DNA from: Terriglobia bacterium
Lineage (GTDB): Bacteria; Acidobacteriota; Terriglobia; Acidiferrales; UBA7541
Direction of reading: 5' to 3'
NCBI GenBank assembly: GCA_020073485.1
Contig: JAIQFB010000036.1
Span: 1 to 34,655, forward strand
DNA: 34,655 nt
Numbering within the stretch: position 1 is the stretch's first letter; each line of letters opens with the position of its first letter. Of this stretch, positions 8,279 to 15,925 are shown piece by piece. The translations under genes were made by a program, and so were the position numbers. The notes under the pieces were generated by a model. The model saw only the letters and a program-made list of their open reading frames with translations. It did no database searches and had not been told where the DNA came from.

Positions 8279-8405
8279 TTCTTTCCGCTGCCTCCACTCT
8301 TTCCACGTTTGCCAACAAGTCGCGGCGCCCTTGTTTCACGAGCTGCCGAAAAATCTTTCGTTCCCGTCGACGCCGCGCCGGCGTCATCCTCGTTCGTTTC
8401 GACAT
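8241..8405 (-). CDS. Small basic helical protein, 54 aa
   Basis: ATG 8405 lies 8 nt after the hairpin at 8414-8440, the same arrangement seen before other genes, and the frame ends inside the start of the next gene (38-nt overlap). The protein is rich in Arg and Lys (RTRMTPARRRRERKIFRQ) and predicted helical. No strong Shine-Dalgarno sequence is visible. It could be a small nucleic-acid-binding protein. It is kept because of the hairpin context and plausible composition, but it may be non-coding. Confidence 0.4.
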   Translation of the reverse strand: MSKRTRMTPARRRRERKIFRQLVKQGRRDLLANVERVEAAERSAGSIPTRSSAA

Positions 8406-8413
8406 TTTTATAG

Positions 8414-8440
8414 GTGGGCTCCAAGTAGAGCCCACACCCG
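8414..8440 (-). repeat. Dispersed hairpin, copy 6
   Basis: Arms GTGGGCTC/GAGCCCAC. The outer pair is G-C instead of C-G. 8 nt before the small ORF start at 8405. Confidence 0.9.
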
Positions 8441-8472
8441 GTCTTTTTCCGTGCGCCCAGTAATCTGGAGCG

Positions 8473-9087
8473 CTAATCGAACGTGAGCAATCCGCCGACG
8501 AGGTAGCCCATCTTCTTCGTAGGGCTGTAGAGAAATGCCGGCTTCGTACCGTTCGCGGGATTCGTGCGGCCGCGCAGGATCGGCATCGAGCTCATCACCA
8601 CGATCGCGATTTGCTCCACGGGCTGCAGGACCAGGTAGCGCGTGCCGTCACGCCCGAAAATCTGTCCGCTCGAGTAGTACTCCATGTCCTGGCGGATCAT
8701 CGGCACAGGAGGATCCGTGGGAGAAAGACGCCGGTAGCGCGGATCCGCCATCTTCGGCGCGTATTCCACGCCGCGGGGGAAAACAAACACTTCCGTTCGG
8801 CTGGTGCGCCCGTCGGCCATGTGCGCCAGATAGGGAAAGCAGTTCTGATTCCAATCGAGCGTAAGGCCCATCATCTTGGTGATGGGCGAAATGCGATCGC
8901 GAATCGCGTCCTGAAAATAAGCGCTGTCGTCCGAGATCCCGAGCTGGATCCGCATCACCTGGCCCACGGGCGTCCAGTGACGGTTCCGGATCGCGTCGAT
9001 TTGCTGGCCGATCTGATCGGCCAGATTTAAGGGCGCCACGCGCCGCACATTCGGGGCTGCCGGAATTGCTCTCGCACTTGCGCTCAA
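8473..9087 (-). CDS. Second capsid-protein candidate, 204 aa
   Basis: Starts at TTG 9087, which is preceded by TTGGAGG at 7-8 nt and overlaps the previous stop as TTGA; no ATG fits. The first 50 residues are polar (DQIGQQIDAIRNRHWTPVGQ), then beta strands follow: VMRIQLGISD, MMGLTLDWNQN, SRTEVFVFPRGVEY, TRYLVLQPVEQIAIVVMSSM and a terminal KMGYLVGGLLTF. It has no signal peptide or membrane helix. Its size and beta content resemble the smaller of the two single jelly-roll capsid proteins of sphaerolipovirus-like phages. That comparison is by length and fold impression only. Confidence 0.65.
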   Translation of the reverse strand: MSASARAIPAAPNVRRVAPLNLADQIGQQIDAIRNRHWTPVGQVMRIQLGISDDSAYFQDAIRDRISPITKMMGLTLDWNQNCFPYLAHMADGRTSRTEVFVFPRGVEYAPKMADPRYRRLSPTDPPVPMIRQDMEYYSSGQIFGRDGTRYLVLQPVEQIAIVVMSSMPILRGRTNPANGTKPAFLYSPTKKMGYLVGGLLTFD

Positions 9088-9281
9088 CGTAGTACCTCCA
9101 ATTTATTTGTGTCCGGCGGTGCGATCGAATGCGATACCTGGCGGCCCACGGCGGCCAGCCGGCATTGCTGCCCGATCTTGTTCAGCCCGCAGCCCGCGAA
9201 TCGGCACTGGACGCAAAGCTCGGCCGTGCTGAACGTGCCGCAGCAGTAGCACATGACTTTCTCTTTTTTCTTGCTAGTCAC
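9084..9281 (-). CDS. Small zinc-ribbon protein, 65 aa
   Basis: Frame begins at GTG 9281 (8-nt overlap with the gene before) or at ATG 9254; the stop overlaps the next start as TTGA. Four to six cysteines are arranged as CYCC-x9-CVQC-x4-C, with another Cys further on, a metal-binding knuckle. Lys-rich N-terminus if the upstream start is used (TSKKKEK). Translational coupling on both sides marks it as part of the structural operon. Role unknown. Confidence 0.55.
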   Translation of the reverse strand: MTSKKKEKVMCYCCGTFSTAELCVQCRFAGCGLNKIGQQCRLAAVGRQVSHSIAPPDTNKLEVLR

Positions 9282-10263
9282 GAATCCAAGACCCCTCGAT
9301 GCGATACGTCGCGCGTCCCAGAATCAGGCGGCGCAATTTCCGGTTGTAGAAAATCGTCGGCCGCGTGCCGCCCTCTTCTCCGAATTCGTGATCCCAGCGG
9401 ACGTCTTCGCCGCGCGCGCTGGCCGGCACTTCGTGGCCGAACTTTTTCATCGCGTAGCTGATCGCGCGGAACTGGCCCAGGTCGGCCAGCTCCGACGTGG
9501 AATCGGTGAACATGCGCAGATCCGCGTCGCTCAGCTCCTGGCCTTCGCCCACGATGTAGAGCTGGCGGCCGGCGGGATCGGAGACGAGCTCGAGGCGCTT
9601 GCCCGGGAAACTGATCTCTTGCACGCTGGACGCGGATCCCGTCGACGTGGGCTTGACGGCCACGGCAATGAATTCGCCGCAGTCGGTATAGTCCCCGGCG
9701 GGCATGTGCGGCTCATCCATCACGGTGTAGTGCTCGCTCGGCTCACCGGAAAATCCTTCGCGCAGATCTCTGGACTTTTCTGCCGCTGGGCTCAAAGTAG
9801 AGCCCAGACCCGTTGTGCTCTCTGCCGTGGCGGGATTTGGCAAACGGTTTTTCAGCCGCTTTGCTTCCTGGACCATGCGCCTGGCTTTCGCAAGGTCTGA
9901 GCCGGTTTGAATCTGTGCTTTCCCGAGGCCAAGACGGCCGAAGGCTAATTTTTCGTTCACACTCAGCGAGTCGTAGATGCCTGCTCGCGATTCGTGACGC
10001 GCGCGCGCGGACTGGATCGCCGTGGCGGAAGGATTCGCTCCCATCAAGAGCAGCTCGGCAGGATTCTTCATCGCCACGGAGCACGGATTTTCGTGCTTGG
10101 GATGGAGGATCCCCACGACGATTCCGGAGCCGGTCCGCCGCGGGCCCGGAGGAAACGCCACGCGCACCTGGCGCGTCCCCGCCTTCACCGTGCGGACTTT
10201 GTAGCCGGCAGGAATGCTGCGCAGTTCCTGATGGCGGAATCGGGATGTTTCTCCGGATGGCAT
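9274..10263 (-). CDS. Structural-operon protein of unknown function, 329 aa, with in-frame hairpin repeat
   Basis: ATG 10263 overlaps the preceding stop as TAATG, so coupling replaces a good ribosome site. The N-terminal half has a beta stretch (GYKVRTVKAGTRQVRVAFPP, GIVVGILHP) and a charged helical part (KARRMVQEAKRLKNRLP). At 9786-9812 the coding frame passes through a sense copy of the dispersed hairpin, read as GLGSTLSPA. After it comes a second domain of about 165 residues (YTDCGEFIAVAVKP, RQLYIVGEGQELSDADLRMF, TRPTIFYNRKLRRLILG). The hairpin looks like an insertion that joined or split two domains. The C-terminal part has the feel of a small virion-associated protein; no family recognised. 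Confidence 0.65.
   Translation of the reverse strand: MPSGETSRFRHQELRSIPAGYKVRTVKAGTRQVRVAFPPGPRRTGSGIVVGILHPKHENPCSVAMKNPAELLLMGANPSATAIQSARARHESRAGIYDSLSVNEKLAFGRLGLGKAQIQTGSDLAKARRMVQEAKRLKNRLPNPATAESTTGLGSTLSPAAEKSRDLREGFSGEPSEHYTVMDEPHMPAGDYTDCGEFIAVAVKPTSTGSASSVQEISFPGKRLELVSDPAGRQLYIVGEGQELSDADLRMFTDSTSELADLGQFRAISYAMKKFGHEVPASARGEDVRWDHEFGEEGGTRPTIFYNRKLRRLILGRATYRIEGSWIRD
9786..9812 (-). repeat. Dispersed hairpin, copy 7 (in frame inside a gene)
   Basis: Consensus arms, loop TACTTT. Read as GLGSTLSPA within gene 9274-10263. Confidence 0.9.
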
Positions 10264-10418
10264 TAGGATTTCGCGTTTTCTCCCAGCTCGCCGTGCTCGC
10301 CGGTTTCACCGACTTCGCCGCATTCCGGTTTATGGACTGACGCTGCCGGCGGCGCGGCCGGGGGTTCGGCTGGCGGAGCTGCCGGCGGTGCGGCGGGATT
10401 TTTCGTTTCGTCAGTCAT
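10263..10418 (-). CDS. Small Pro/Ala-rich protein, 51 aa
   Basis: Starts at ATG 10418 behind AGGAG (about 8 nt away) and ends in a TAATG overlap with the next gene. Residues 8-27 are a Pro/Ala run (PAAPPAAPPAEPP) and the C-terminal third is acidic (CGEVGETGEHGELGE). No fold is expected. The good ribosome site and coupling make it a real gene, the first of the minus-strand run that heads into the capsid cluster. Confidence 0.65.
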   Translation of the reverse strand: MTDETKNPAAPPAAPPAEPPAAPPAASVHKPECGEVGETGEHGELGENAKS

Positions 10419-10443
10419 AAGACACTCCTAAGCAACTGAGTAA

Positions 10444-10473
10444 TTGACAGGTAACTCACCGAAAAGGGATACT
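10444..10473 (+). promoter_or_regulatory. Putative sigma-70-type promoter
   Basis: TTGACA at 10444-10449 and GATACT at 10468-10473 with an 18-bp spacer, 39 nt before the ATG at 10512. It lies in the 93-bp gap between two divergent genes. Minus-strand promoter elements for 10418 are not evident to me. Confidence 0.45.
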
Positions 10474-10511
10474 TTGGCGCTCCCGAACTTTCCTTCTGGA
10501 GGATTACAAAA

Positions 10512-10973
10512 ATGAAATCGAATGCAGTGTCTTTTGGTGCCGGATTGATTCTCGGCGCTCTTTTCCTGGCCAACCTGCAAAACGTTCAGGGACAAAAATC
10601 GCCCTCCACAAATCAAGTCACCATCCTTGAAGATTTCACACCGCTCCCAGGTCAGATGTTTGGAAGCGTATCCATTCAACCGCAAAAGAACGGACAACTC
10701 GTTGGGAACGTCATTCCGCGATGGGTGATTCCTGGACGTGTCACCCCGAAAATTTACGGAGACATTTTGGGGGCAGCGTATTTCTATTTCAATCAGTCCA
10801 CGCAGCAGCGTGAGAGTGGAATTTTCACGCCATCGAATCCCCCGGGGCCGCAGATTCCTCCGGAAGTCTTGGCCCAAATGGAAAAACAAGTACCATTGTC
10901 GTGTACCGATGGCAGTAAGAAGTGGGCCCCACGCGCTAGCGGTAGGTGCTTTCCCGAAGATGCGCCAAAGTAG
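10512..10973 (+). CDS. Exported or membrane-anchored protein, 153 aa (plus-strand island)
   Basis: Starts at ATG 10512 behind GGAGGA. An N-terminal hydrophobic helix (FGAGLILGALFLANLQNV) is a signal peptide or anchor. The later part (residues 60-110) matches another protein of this genome at 19433-19897: both have P-x-W-x-IP, then a P, then GD..GA-x-Y-x-Y and a short tail, so they are probably paralogues. The only plus-strand gene inside the minus arm, it has its own promoter and converges on the next gene with a 2-nt gap. This position suggests late acquisition or separate regulation. Function unknown. Confidence 0.75.
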   Translation: MKSNAVSFGAGLILGALFLANLQNVQGQKSPSTNQVTILEDFTPLPGQMFGSVSIQPQKNGQLVGNVIPRWVIPGRVTPKIYGDILGAAYFYFNQSTQQRESGIFTPSNPPGPQIPPEVLAQMEKQVPLSCTDGSKKWAPRASGRCFPEDAPK

Positions 10974-10975
10974 AT

Positions 10976-11863
10976 TCAAAGCCTCTTCTCCGCAAAAATT
11001 CCGAGAAACAGAAAAGCAAAGCCTCCGGCCGCGACGATGCCCCAATTTTGCGACATCCATGTCGTGAACGATTGGCCTGAAGGATTAGGCGCGAGTTGGT
11101 TGATCGAGGTAAGGATCTGGCTCGCCAGTTGCGTATTTCCTGCAGCAACCGCAGCCTGATATTGAGCCAGCAGCGTTGCCTGATTCTGGGTTTGCTGCGC
11201 GGTCACTCCTACCGCGGCCTTCTTCGTGGCAATCCACTGATTCATGGTGTAAAGGAAATAAACCAACACTGCGACTCCGGCGATCACGGCGGCGCCCACA
11301 ATAATCGGCGCAACACCCAGACCGGAAAGAGTCACGATCGGCATCGGCGAAGGCGCGCTTCCAAAGGCCTGCTGGTAGTAGCCCGCCCACTGCGTGACCT
11401 TCGAGTTAAAATCCGAGACATGAGAGAGAACGTCCGGATCGTTCGGTAATTGCCGCGCGAGAGCGGTGAGTTGCTGCTGGGTATTGGTAAAAAGAGAATT
11501 AATCGCGTTCCATGAAGCTTGCTGCGTGAGATCGTACGCTCCATAGACAGTTGAAATCGTCGCATTCATCACGGGGTTTTGCGGCGAAGTAGGGCTGTAT
11601 GGGGCTTGCGTTCCAGTTAGCTGTCCCATCAACGTCGGAACATCCGTTGCTCCGTTCAGCAAATCCGTGAGTTGCTGATCAGTTGCGCCGAGAGCGAGCA
11701 GCGTATTTATCGTTCCGGAATCCCATCCCTGGGAAATCAATACGCTCGCAGTTCCGCCCGCATCTCCCAGCCCGCCGAGCATCAGCCCGGCGCCGCTGAG
11801 CGTACGCAGACGCCGGATCCCGAGGCGGTTTCCCTCAAACGTGGGCGCGATCGCGTAGCTCAC
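10976..11863 (-). CDS. Membrane protein with two C-terminal helices, 295 aa
   Basis: GTG 11863 is chosen because it overlaps the previous stop as GTGA; a longer frame would run deep into the upstream gene. The N-terminus carries an IRRLRTLSGAG motif like that of its neighbours. A helical Gln/Asn/Ala-rich domain (about 30-180) precedes a strong membrane helix (VGAAVIAGVAVLVYFLYTM), a helical loop, and a last membrane helix (WGIVAAGGFAFLFLGIFAEKRL). One of six tail-anchored proteins. Probably virion membrane or host inner membrane; function unknown. Confidence 0.7.
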   Translation of the reverse strand: MSYAIAPTFEGNRLGIRRLRTLSGAGLMLGGLGDAGGTASVLISQGWDSGTINTLLALGATDQQLTDLLNGATDVPTLMGQLTGTQAPYSPTSPQNPVMNATISTVYGAYDLTQQASWNAINSLFTNTQQQLTALARQLPNDPDVLSHVSDFNSKVTQWAGYYQQAFGSAPSPMPIVTLSGLGVAPIIVGAAVIAGVAVLVYFLYTMNQWIATKKAAVGVTAQQTQNQATLLAQYQAAVAAGNTQLASQILTSINQLAPNPSGQSFTTWMSQNWGIVAAGGFAFLFLGIFAEKRL

Positions 11864-12663
11864 TTCCGCCCCCGCGTTGCCACGCTCACCAGAATCAGGC
11901 CAAGAACGCCTCCGCCCGCCAGAAGTCCCCAGTTCGGAAGGCCAGGAATCACAGTACTCTGCGTGAACCACGAAGGTGCGGAGACGCCCGCCTGGGCGAG
12001 CAGGGCATTGGCCGATGCGGTGTACTGCGCGGCGAGCTGAGGATTTGTGGAGGCGAGCGCCGTGGCCTGCGCCTGCAGAGATTGCGCTTGGGCGACGAGC
12101 GACGATTGTGCGGCGGGCGCCGCCGGCGCCGCGGGTGGAACGCCCAGGTTGACCGGCTGTCCCGTAGCGGCTTTCGCGATGTTCACGCCGAGCGATGCGA
12201 TCGAGTTGATGATCGACGTCAGAGATCCCGCCGGCGAGCTGGTGGACGGCGCGCCAGGCGCAACCGGAGAAAGAATGCTGCCGCCCGAGCTCACGATCAC
12301 GGGAGAAGGCACGGCGCCGGGATCGTACGGAACAATCGCCGGCGCGATCGGAGGATTCAGATTGAACCAGCTATCGGGCAGGTTGATCGTGGTAAGCAAA
12401 GGATCCGTGGAAACAGGCGCCAGCGGCAGGGAAGTGAAATCGATTGGATCCGGAGCCATATCGCCGAGGTAAGAGCCCATCGTGCCGCTCTTCACGATCC
12501 ATGGAGAACCCTGCGCGGCCGCGCGCTTGGAATCGAAGTACGCTTTCCAATTGACGCTGCTATCCCACCCACGCATCACGCCGCCAGAAACCGCGCCGCT
12601 CAGCGGAATGCCTCGCGGCGGTCCGGGATTGAAGACTGGCGTTGGCCGGAAGAGGTAGCTCAC
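11860..12663 (-). CDS. C-tail-anchored protein, 267 aa
   Basis: Starts at GTG 12663 (GTGA overlap) behind GGAGGG. The first 90 residues look folded (MRGWDSSVNWKAYFDSKRAA), a Pro/Ser/Ala-rich linker follows, then a helical Ala/Gln region and a C-terminal membrane helix ending in a basic tail (GLLAGGGVLGLILVSVATRG, then RK). The same plan occurs in the genes before and after it. No enzymatic motif seen. It sits in a four-gene coupled unit (14137-10976). Confidence 0.7.
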   Translation of the reverse strand: MSYLFRPTPVFNPGPPRGIPLSGAVSGGVMRGWDSSVNWKAYFDSKRAAAQGSPWIVKSGTMGSYLGDMAPDPIDFTSLPLAPVSTDPLLTTINLPDSWFNLNPPIAPAIVPYDPGAVPSPVIVSSGGSILSPVAPGAPSTSSPAGSLTSIINSIASLGVNIAKAATGQPVNLGVPPAAPAAPAAQSSLVAQAQSLQAQATALASTNPQLAAQYTASANALLAQAGVSAPSWFTQSTVIPGLPNWGLLAGGGVLGLILVSVATRGRK

Positions 12664-13250
12664 CGCTTTTTCCCTCCGCCGCCCATCAGCAAAGCGAAAC
12701 CCAGCACAACGCCACCGGCGAGCAATGCATTCGGCACGTTCCATGTCCCGATCGGAGTGGTGCCGCCGAGCCAGGCGGCAACCTGGTCAGTCACACTCGC
12801 CGCGGCCGGTGCGACCGTGGACGTCGCGGGACTTTGCGTCACAGCCTGCGACGCCGGCGCCGGACTCACGGTGCCGCCGCCGCTGGAAATGTAAACGTAC
12901 GTTGGCGGAGGCGTCGCCGGCGCCGTCACTTGCGGTGTGGGCGTGGATTGCGAACTGACCGGCGGCGGGAGCGGCGTTGACTGCAAGCTGACGGAAGGCC
13001 CGATAGGTCCCACTGGAGGAGAAGGAGGGGGCGAGGAGAGAATGGAAATCGGCATAAAACGGAAAATGCCTGGAGCCATCCTGGCATCCGAAACCGCGAT
13101 CGCACCCAGATTCACCGGGTTCATCGCCGCTTTTGCGGCAGGTTCGGCCGGCGCGCGAAAGCCGGTGAAATCGTAGCCGCGCAGAGTCAGGCTCTGTGCC
13201 ATATTGCGCACGCCGAGATCGTTTCGCGTGGGGAAATAAGTTCGGCTCAT
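12660..13250 (-). CDS. C-tail-anchored Pro-rich protein, 196 aa
   Basis: ATG 13250 is in an ATGA overlap with the previous stop and preceded by GGGAGG. The N-terminal 70 residues include SLTLRGYDFTGF, similar to LNGYAVLG in two neighbours. The middle is a very Pro/Ser/Thr-rich linker (about 80-160). The C-terminus is a membrane helix with a basic end (NALLAGGVVLGFALLMGGGG, then KKR). Likely a membrane-tethered stalk or adaptor; function unknown. Confidence 0.7.
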   Translation of the reverse strand: MSRTYFPTRNDLGVRNMAQSLTLRGYDFTGFRAPAEPAAKAAMNPVNLGAIAVSDARMAPGIFRFMPISILSSPPPSPPVGPIGPSVSLQSTPLPPPVSSQSTPTPQVTAPATPPPTYVYISSGGGTVSPAPASQAVTQSPATSTVAPAAASVTDQVAAWLGGTTPIGTWNVPNALLAGGVVLGFALLMGGGGKKR

Positions 13251-14137
13251 CGGCGCCTCCCGCCAACGCCCCAGGCGACCAGGCCCAGGGCGATCAGGCC
13301 GAGGATCCACGGCGTTGCGCCGCCGCCGAGCGTGGCCACGAGCTCGCCGCCGGATGCGTAACCCGCATTGGGCGCTACTCCTCCAGGAGAATTCAGCGTG
13401 TAGTAACCGGAGTAAGGACTCGCGCCGGTCGGATAGTTGAAGGGAACCGTGGGCTGGCCCTGCGCGGCGCTGACAATTTGCGCGGCGCCGGATTCGAGCG
13501 AGGAAAGCGCCTGAACGTCTGAAGGAAAATCTCCAAGGACCGCGTATCCGTTCAGCGAGCTGCAGCGCATCCCATTCATGTCTTGATACCGGTGATCGGT
13601 GAGCGACCAGATGCGCTTGCGGAAATATCGCGCCGGCGCGGATCCGTAGGCGCTGCCCGGGCGCGCGATATCCATCGGCACCCAGTTTCCGGGAAACGTT
13701 TCGGCCTCGGGATAGATGTGGGAAAACTCCTCGGGAGCGGAAGGGTCGGCCGCGATCGTGACCAGGCGGGAAGGAATTCCGATCGTGCCGAGCAGGGAAG
13801 CGATCAGCACGCTGGCATCGTCGCAATCTCCGGCCCAGATTTGCAGGAGAGCGCGCGCGGGCCGCAGCGTTTCCTTTGGACCGAAGGGGCCGACCGGATC
13901 TTCCACATAAAACCAACGATTCGCCACGGCCGCATAAATCGCCGCGGCTTTAGCGTCGCGGCTGAATTGATCGGCGGCGCCGCGCACCATCTCGATCGCG
14001 GTCACGTTGATTTTCGGATCCTTCACCGCGTCGTCGACGAGCTTCCGGATCACGTCGATCGTCTGCGTGACGCCCTGATCGCCGCCGGCGAGCGGCGTGC
14101 CCATCGTTCCGTTGAATGTTCGAAAATCGGGAAGCAA
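13247..14137 (-). CDS. Transglutaminase-like cysteine-protease-fold protein with C-terminal membrane anchor, 296 aa
   Basis: The transglutaminase-like superfamily catalytic triad is visible: Cys in GDCDDASVLIASLLG (about residue 110), His in EFSHIYPE (about 145) and Asp in WVPMDIA (about 160). Family members are proteases, peptidases, amidases or crosslinkers. About 110 residues later comes a C-terminal helix, WILGLIALGLVAWGVGGRRR. The start is either TTG 14137 (GGAGG 4 nt upstream) or ATG 14104. The longer frame to 14476 crosses the control region and is rejected. First gene of the minus arm, coupled to the next. I infer a role in cleaving or crosslinking envelope or virion proteins at a membrane; substrate unknown. 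Confidence 0.8.
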   Translation of the reverse strand: MLPDFRTFNGTMGTPLAGGDQGVTQTIDVIRKLVDDAVKDPKINVTAIEMVRGAADQFSRDAKAAAIYAAVANRWFYVEDPVGPFGPKETLRPARALLQIWAGDCDDASVLIASLLGTIGIPSRLVTIAADPSAPEEFSHIYPEAETFPGNWVPMDIARPGSAYGSAPARYFRKRIWSLTDHRYQDMNGMRCSSLNGYAVLGDFPSDVQALSSLESGAAQIVSAAQGQPTVPFNYPTGASPYSGYYTLNSPGGVAPNAGYASGGELVATLGGGATPWILGLIALGLVAWGVGGRRR

Positions 14138-14319
14138 ACCGCCTCCAAACTTTTCAGCCGCGAAAGAAATTCTCTCGCTGCGGTTTTCCCCCGTAGGAAT
14201 GTTCCTTCGGACGCGCGCGCAGCGAGAATTTCGCGCACGCAAGCCACGGTGCGCTTTTCTAAATTTGTTGTATACGGGGCTTGTGCTGCACGGCGTGGGA
14301 CACGGGTACGCATACGTGA

Positions 14320-14333
14320 CACACGCGCGTGTG
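14320..14333. promoter_or_regulatory. Perfect 14-bp palindrome CACACGCGCGTGTG, possible operator
   Basis: Perfect dyad in the divergent control region, equidistant enough to affect both arms. Its GTGCGC-like halves resemble the TGTGCGC elements of the candidate origin at 17737-18152, so one protein might bind both places. Confidence 0.45.
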
Positions 14334-14370
14334 GGGTTGACCACAGACCTGTTATCACTTAGGCTACAGG

Positions 14371-14424
14371 CGGGTCTGGGCTCTACTTTTACGCTGAACG
14401 CTTCAAGTGAAGCGTGGAGCCCAG
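14371..14424 (+). repeat. Dispersed hairpin, copy 8 (expanded loop)
   Basis: Head and outer arms are consensus, but the loop carries an extra hairpin, ACGCTTC-aagt-GAAGCGT. Located in the divergent control region, sense to the plus arm. Confidence 0.8.
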
Positions 14425-14519
14425 CGAATAAAAGATTGCACGCGCGAGAGCCACTTTCCCTGGCGTTCGCCGGCAAATTTGATCCGCGCCCTGCGAGTCA
14501 CGGATTTCTGGGAGCGTCG

Positions 14520-15851
14520 ATGGCCGTCAAGCCCGCAACAGGGGAAACTTTAGTCGAGGAACGCCGCACACGAATTGAATCTCCCGCAGCTCCGAAGGAA
14601 AACACCACCGAACGTTTATTGCCGATCTGGGATTTCGTCGAATCGATGGATCCCGGCTATTTCAGCCGCTGCGAATTCACCATCTACCGCGGCCGCTCGG
14701 CGCAAAAGGCCGAGGAAAAGACGTGGATCGGAAAGTTCTACGAGAAGATCTCGCCGGACATCATCCAGAAGCGCTGGGGCGGCGGCGAATACAACGTGTG
14801 GATGAAAGTCCCGGTCGGCGACACGGATAAACTGCAGCTCAAGTACAACGTCGATTTGAAAATCGAGGGGCCGCAGAAGGCGTTCAGCGAACAGCCGGCA
14901 TCGAACACCGGTGCCAGCAACAGTGAGATCGGCCAGGTCCTGGCGATGATGCGCGAGGACCGGCAGATGTTCATGGCCGCGATCGAGCGGCTGAGCGGAT
15001 CAGGGTCCGCACAAAGCGCGGTGCAACAAGCGCTCGCGTTGAACGGCCAGGTCTTCAGTGCAGCGATGCCAGCAGTTGTGAAAACGCTCGAGGGAGTCGG
15101 CGGTGGAGGGCACGGATCCAACAATCCCATGGACGAACTTACGAGAACGTTCCTGCAAGCTGCGATCACGAAGATGCTGAACCCCGCGGATCCGATCGAG
15201 AATTTTGCGAAGATGGCCCAGGCAATGGGAGGGCTCGGATTCAAAATGGGCGGAGCGAATCCCACCGGAGGCCTGGCCGTGGAGCTCGCCCGCGGATTGA
15301 TGGGCGCGTTGCCGCAGCTTGCCGCGCACGTGGGCGGGATCATGGATCAATACCGCCGCGCCGAGGAAGCGAAGATGCAAACGGTGGCGATGATGCGCGG
15401 ATCCCCCGCGCCGATCACGGTGCATCCAAATTCTTCACCGGTCGCACCCACACCACAACCAGGAACTAGCAACGTAATCGAAATGCCCGCATCCGCCGAG
15501 CCCGCGGCCGGCGCAACCCCAATGTCACCGGAGCAACAGATGAATGCCGAACAGGTTTTTCAGTACGTGGAAACAAAAGTGGTGGAGCTGCTCTTGAATC
15601 TGGATCTCACTCCCGAGGAAGCCGCGAACGATGCGCTCACGTTCATCGACGTCACGGACAAACACCTGGTGGACGAGCTGCTGCGCCACGGAGAGGCAGG
15701 CCTGCGCTGGGCCTTTACGAATCGCGAGATCCTGAAACGCGTTCCGTCAGGTCCGCGCCTGGAGACGTTCATTTCCGAATTCGTGAAGAACGGCCGCAAG
15801 GTCGCGGTCCCTGTGCCTCTCGCGCCAGATCCAAATATTCCGCCGGCGTGA
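14520..15851 (+). CDS. Large helical protein of unknown function, 443 aa
   Basis: ATG 14520 is supported by GGGAG 6 nt upstream; a longer frame back to 14097 runs through the hairpin and the opposite gene and is rejected. Residues about 30-105 form a compact domain with IYRGRSAQKAEEKTWIGKFY and a KRWGGGEYNVWMKVP signature. Long helical regions follow (NSEIGQVLAMMREDRQMFMA, MDELTRTFLQAAITKML, GLMGALPQLAAHVGGIMDQY), then a Pro/Ser linker and a C-terminal helical domain (EQVFQYVETKVVELLLNLDL). I have the impression that N-terminal domains with a GGG-x-Y signature occur in phage proteins of unknown role. First gene of the plus arm; could be a scaffold, assembly or DNA-associated protein. Confidence 0.75.
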   Translation: MAVKPATGETLVEERRTRIESPAAPKENTTERLLPIWDFVESMDPGYFSRCEFTIYRGRSAQKAEEKTWIGKFYEKISPDIIQKRWGGGEYNVWMKVPVGDTDKLQLKYNVDLKIEGPQKAFSEQPASNTGASNSEIGQVLAMMREDRQMFMAAIERLSGSGSAQSAVQQALALNGQVFSAAMPAVVKTLEGVGGGGHGSNNPMDELTRTFLQAAITKMLNPADPIENFAKMAQAMGGLGFKMGGANPTGGLAVELARGLMGALPQLAAHVGGIMDQYRRAEEAKMQTVAMMRGSPAPITVHPNSSPVAPTPQPGTSNVIEMPASAEPAAGATPMSPEQQMNAEQVFQYVETKVVELLLNLDLTPEEAANDALTFIDVTDKHLVDELLRHGEAGLRWAFTNREILKRVPSGPRLETFISEFVKNGRKVAVPVPLAPDPNIPPA

Positions 15852-15925
15852 TGCTCACGTATTTTCGCCGTTACCTTTTCCATACATTTCCGCCAATCTT
15901 AAAAGAACTATAAGCACCGGTCCCC

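Larger units (their letters stand above)
14138..14519. promoter_or_regulatory. Divergent control region between the two arms
   Basis: About 380 bp with no convincing gene, between the first genes of the minus and plus arms. It holds a 14-bp perfect palindrome (14320-14333), an expanded copy of the dispersed hairpin (14371-14424), several GTACGC/ACGTGA short inverted motifs around 14305-14320, and a weak TTGACC (14337-14342) followed 17 bp later by TAGGCT on the plus strand. The arrangement implies promoters for both arms here, but I cannot place them firmly. Confidence 0.5.

Noticed and set aside
14097-14519. Long N-terminal extensions of the genes on both sides through the divergent region
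   Set aside because: Both extensions read through the hairpin and opposite-strand DNA and have no ribosome site; ATG 14520 and TTG 14137/ATG 14104 have better support.
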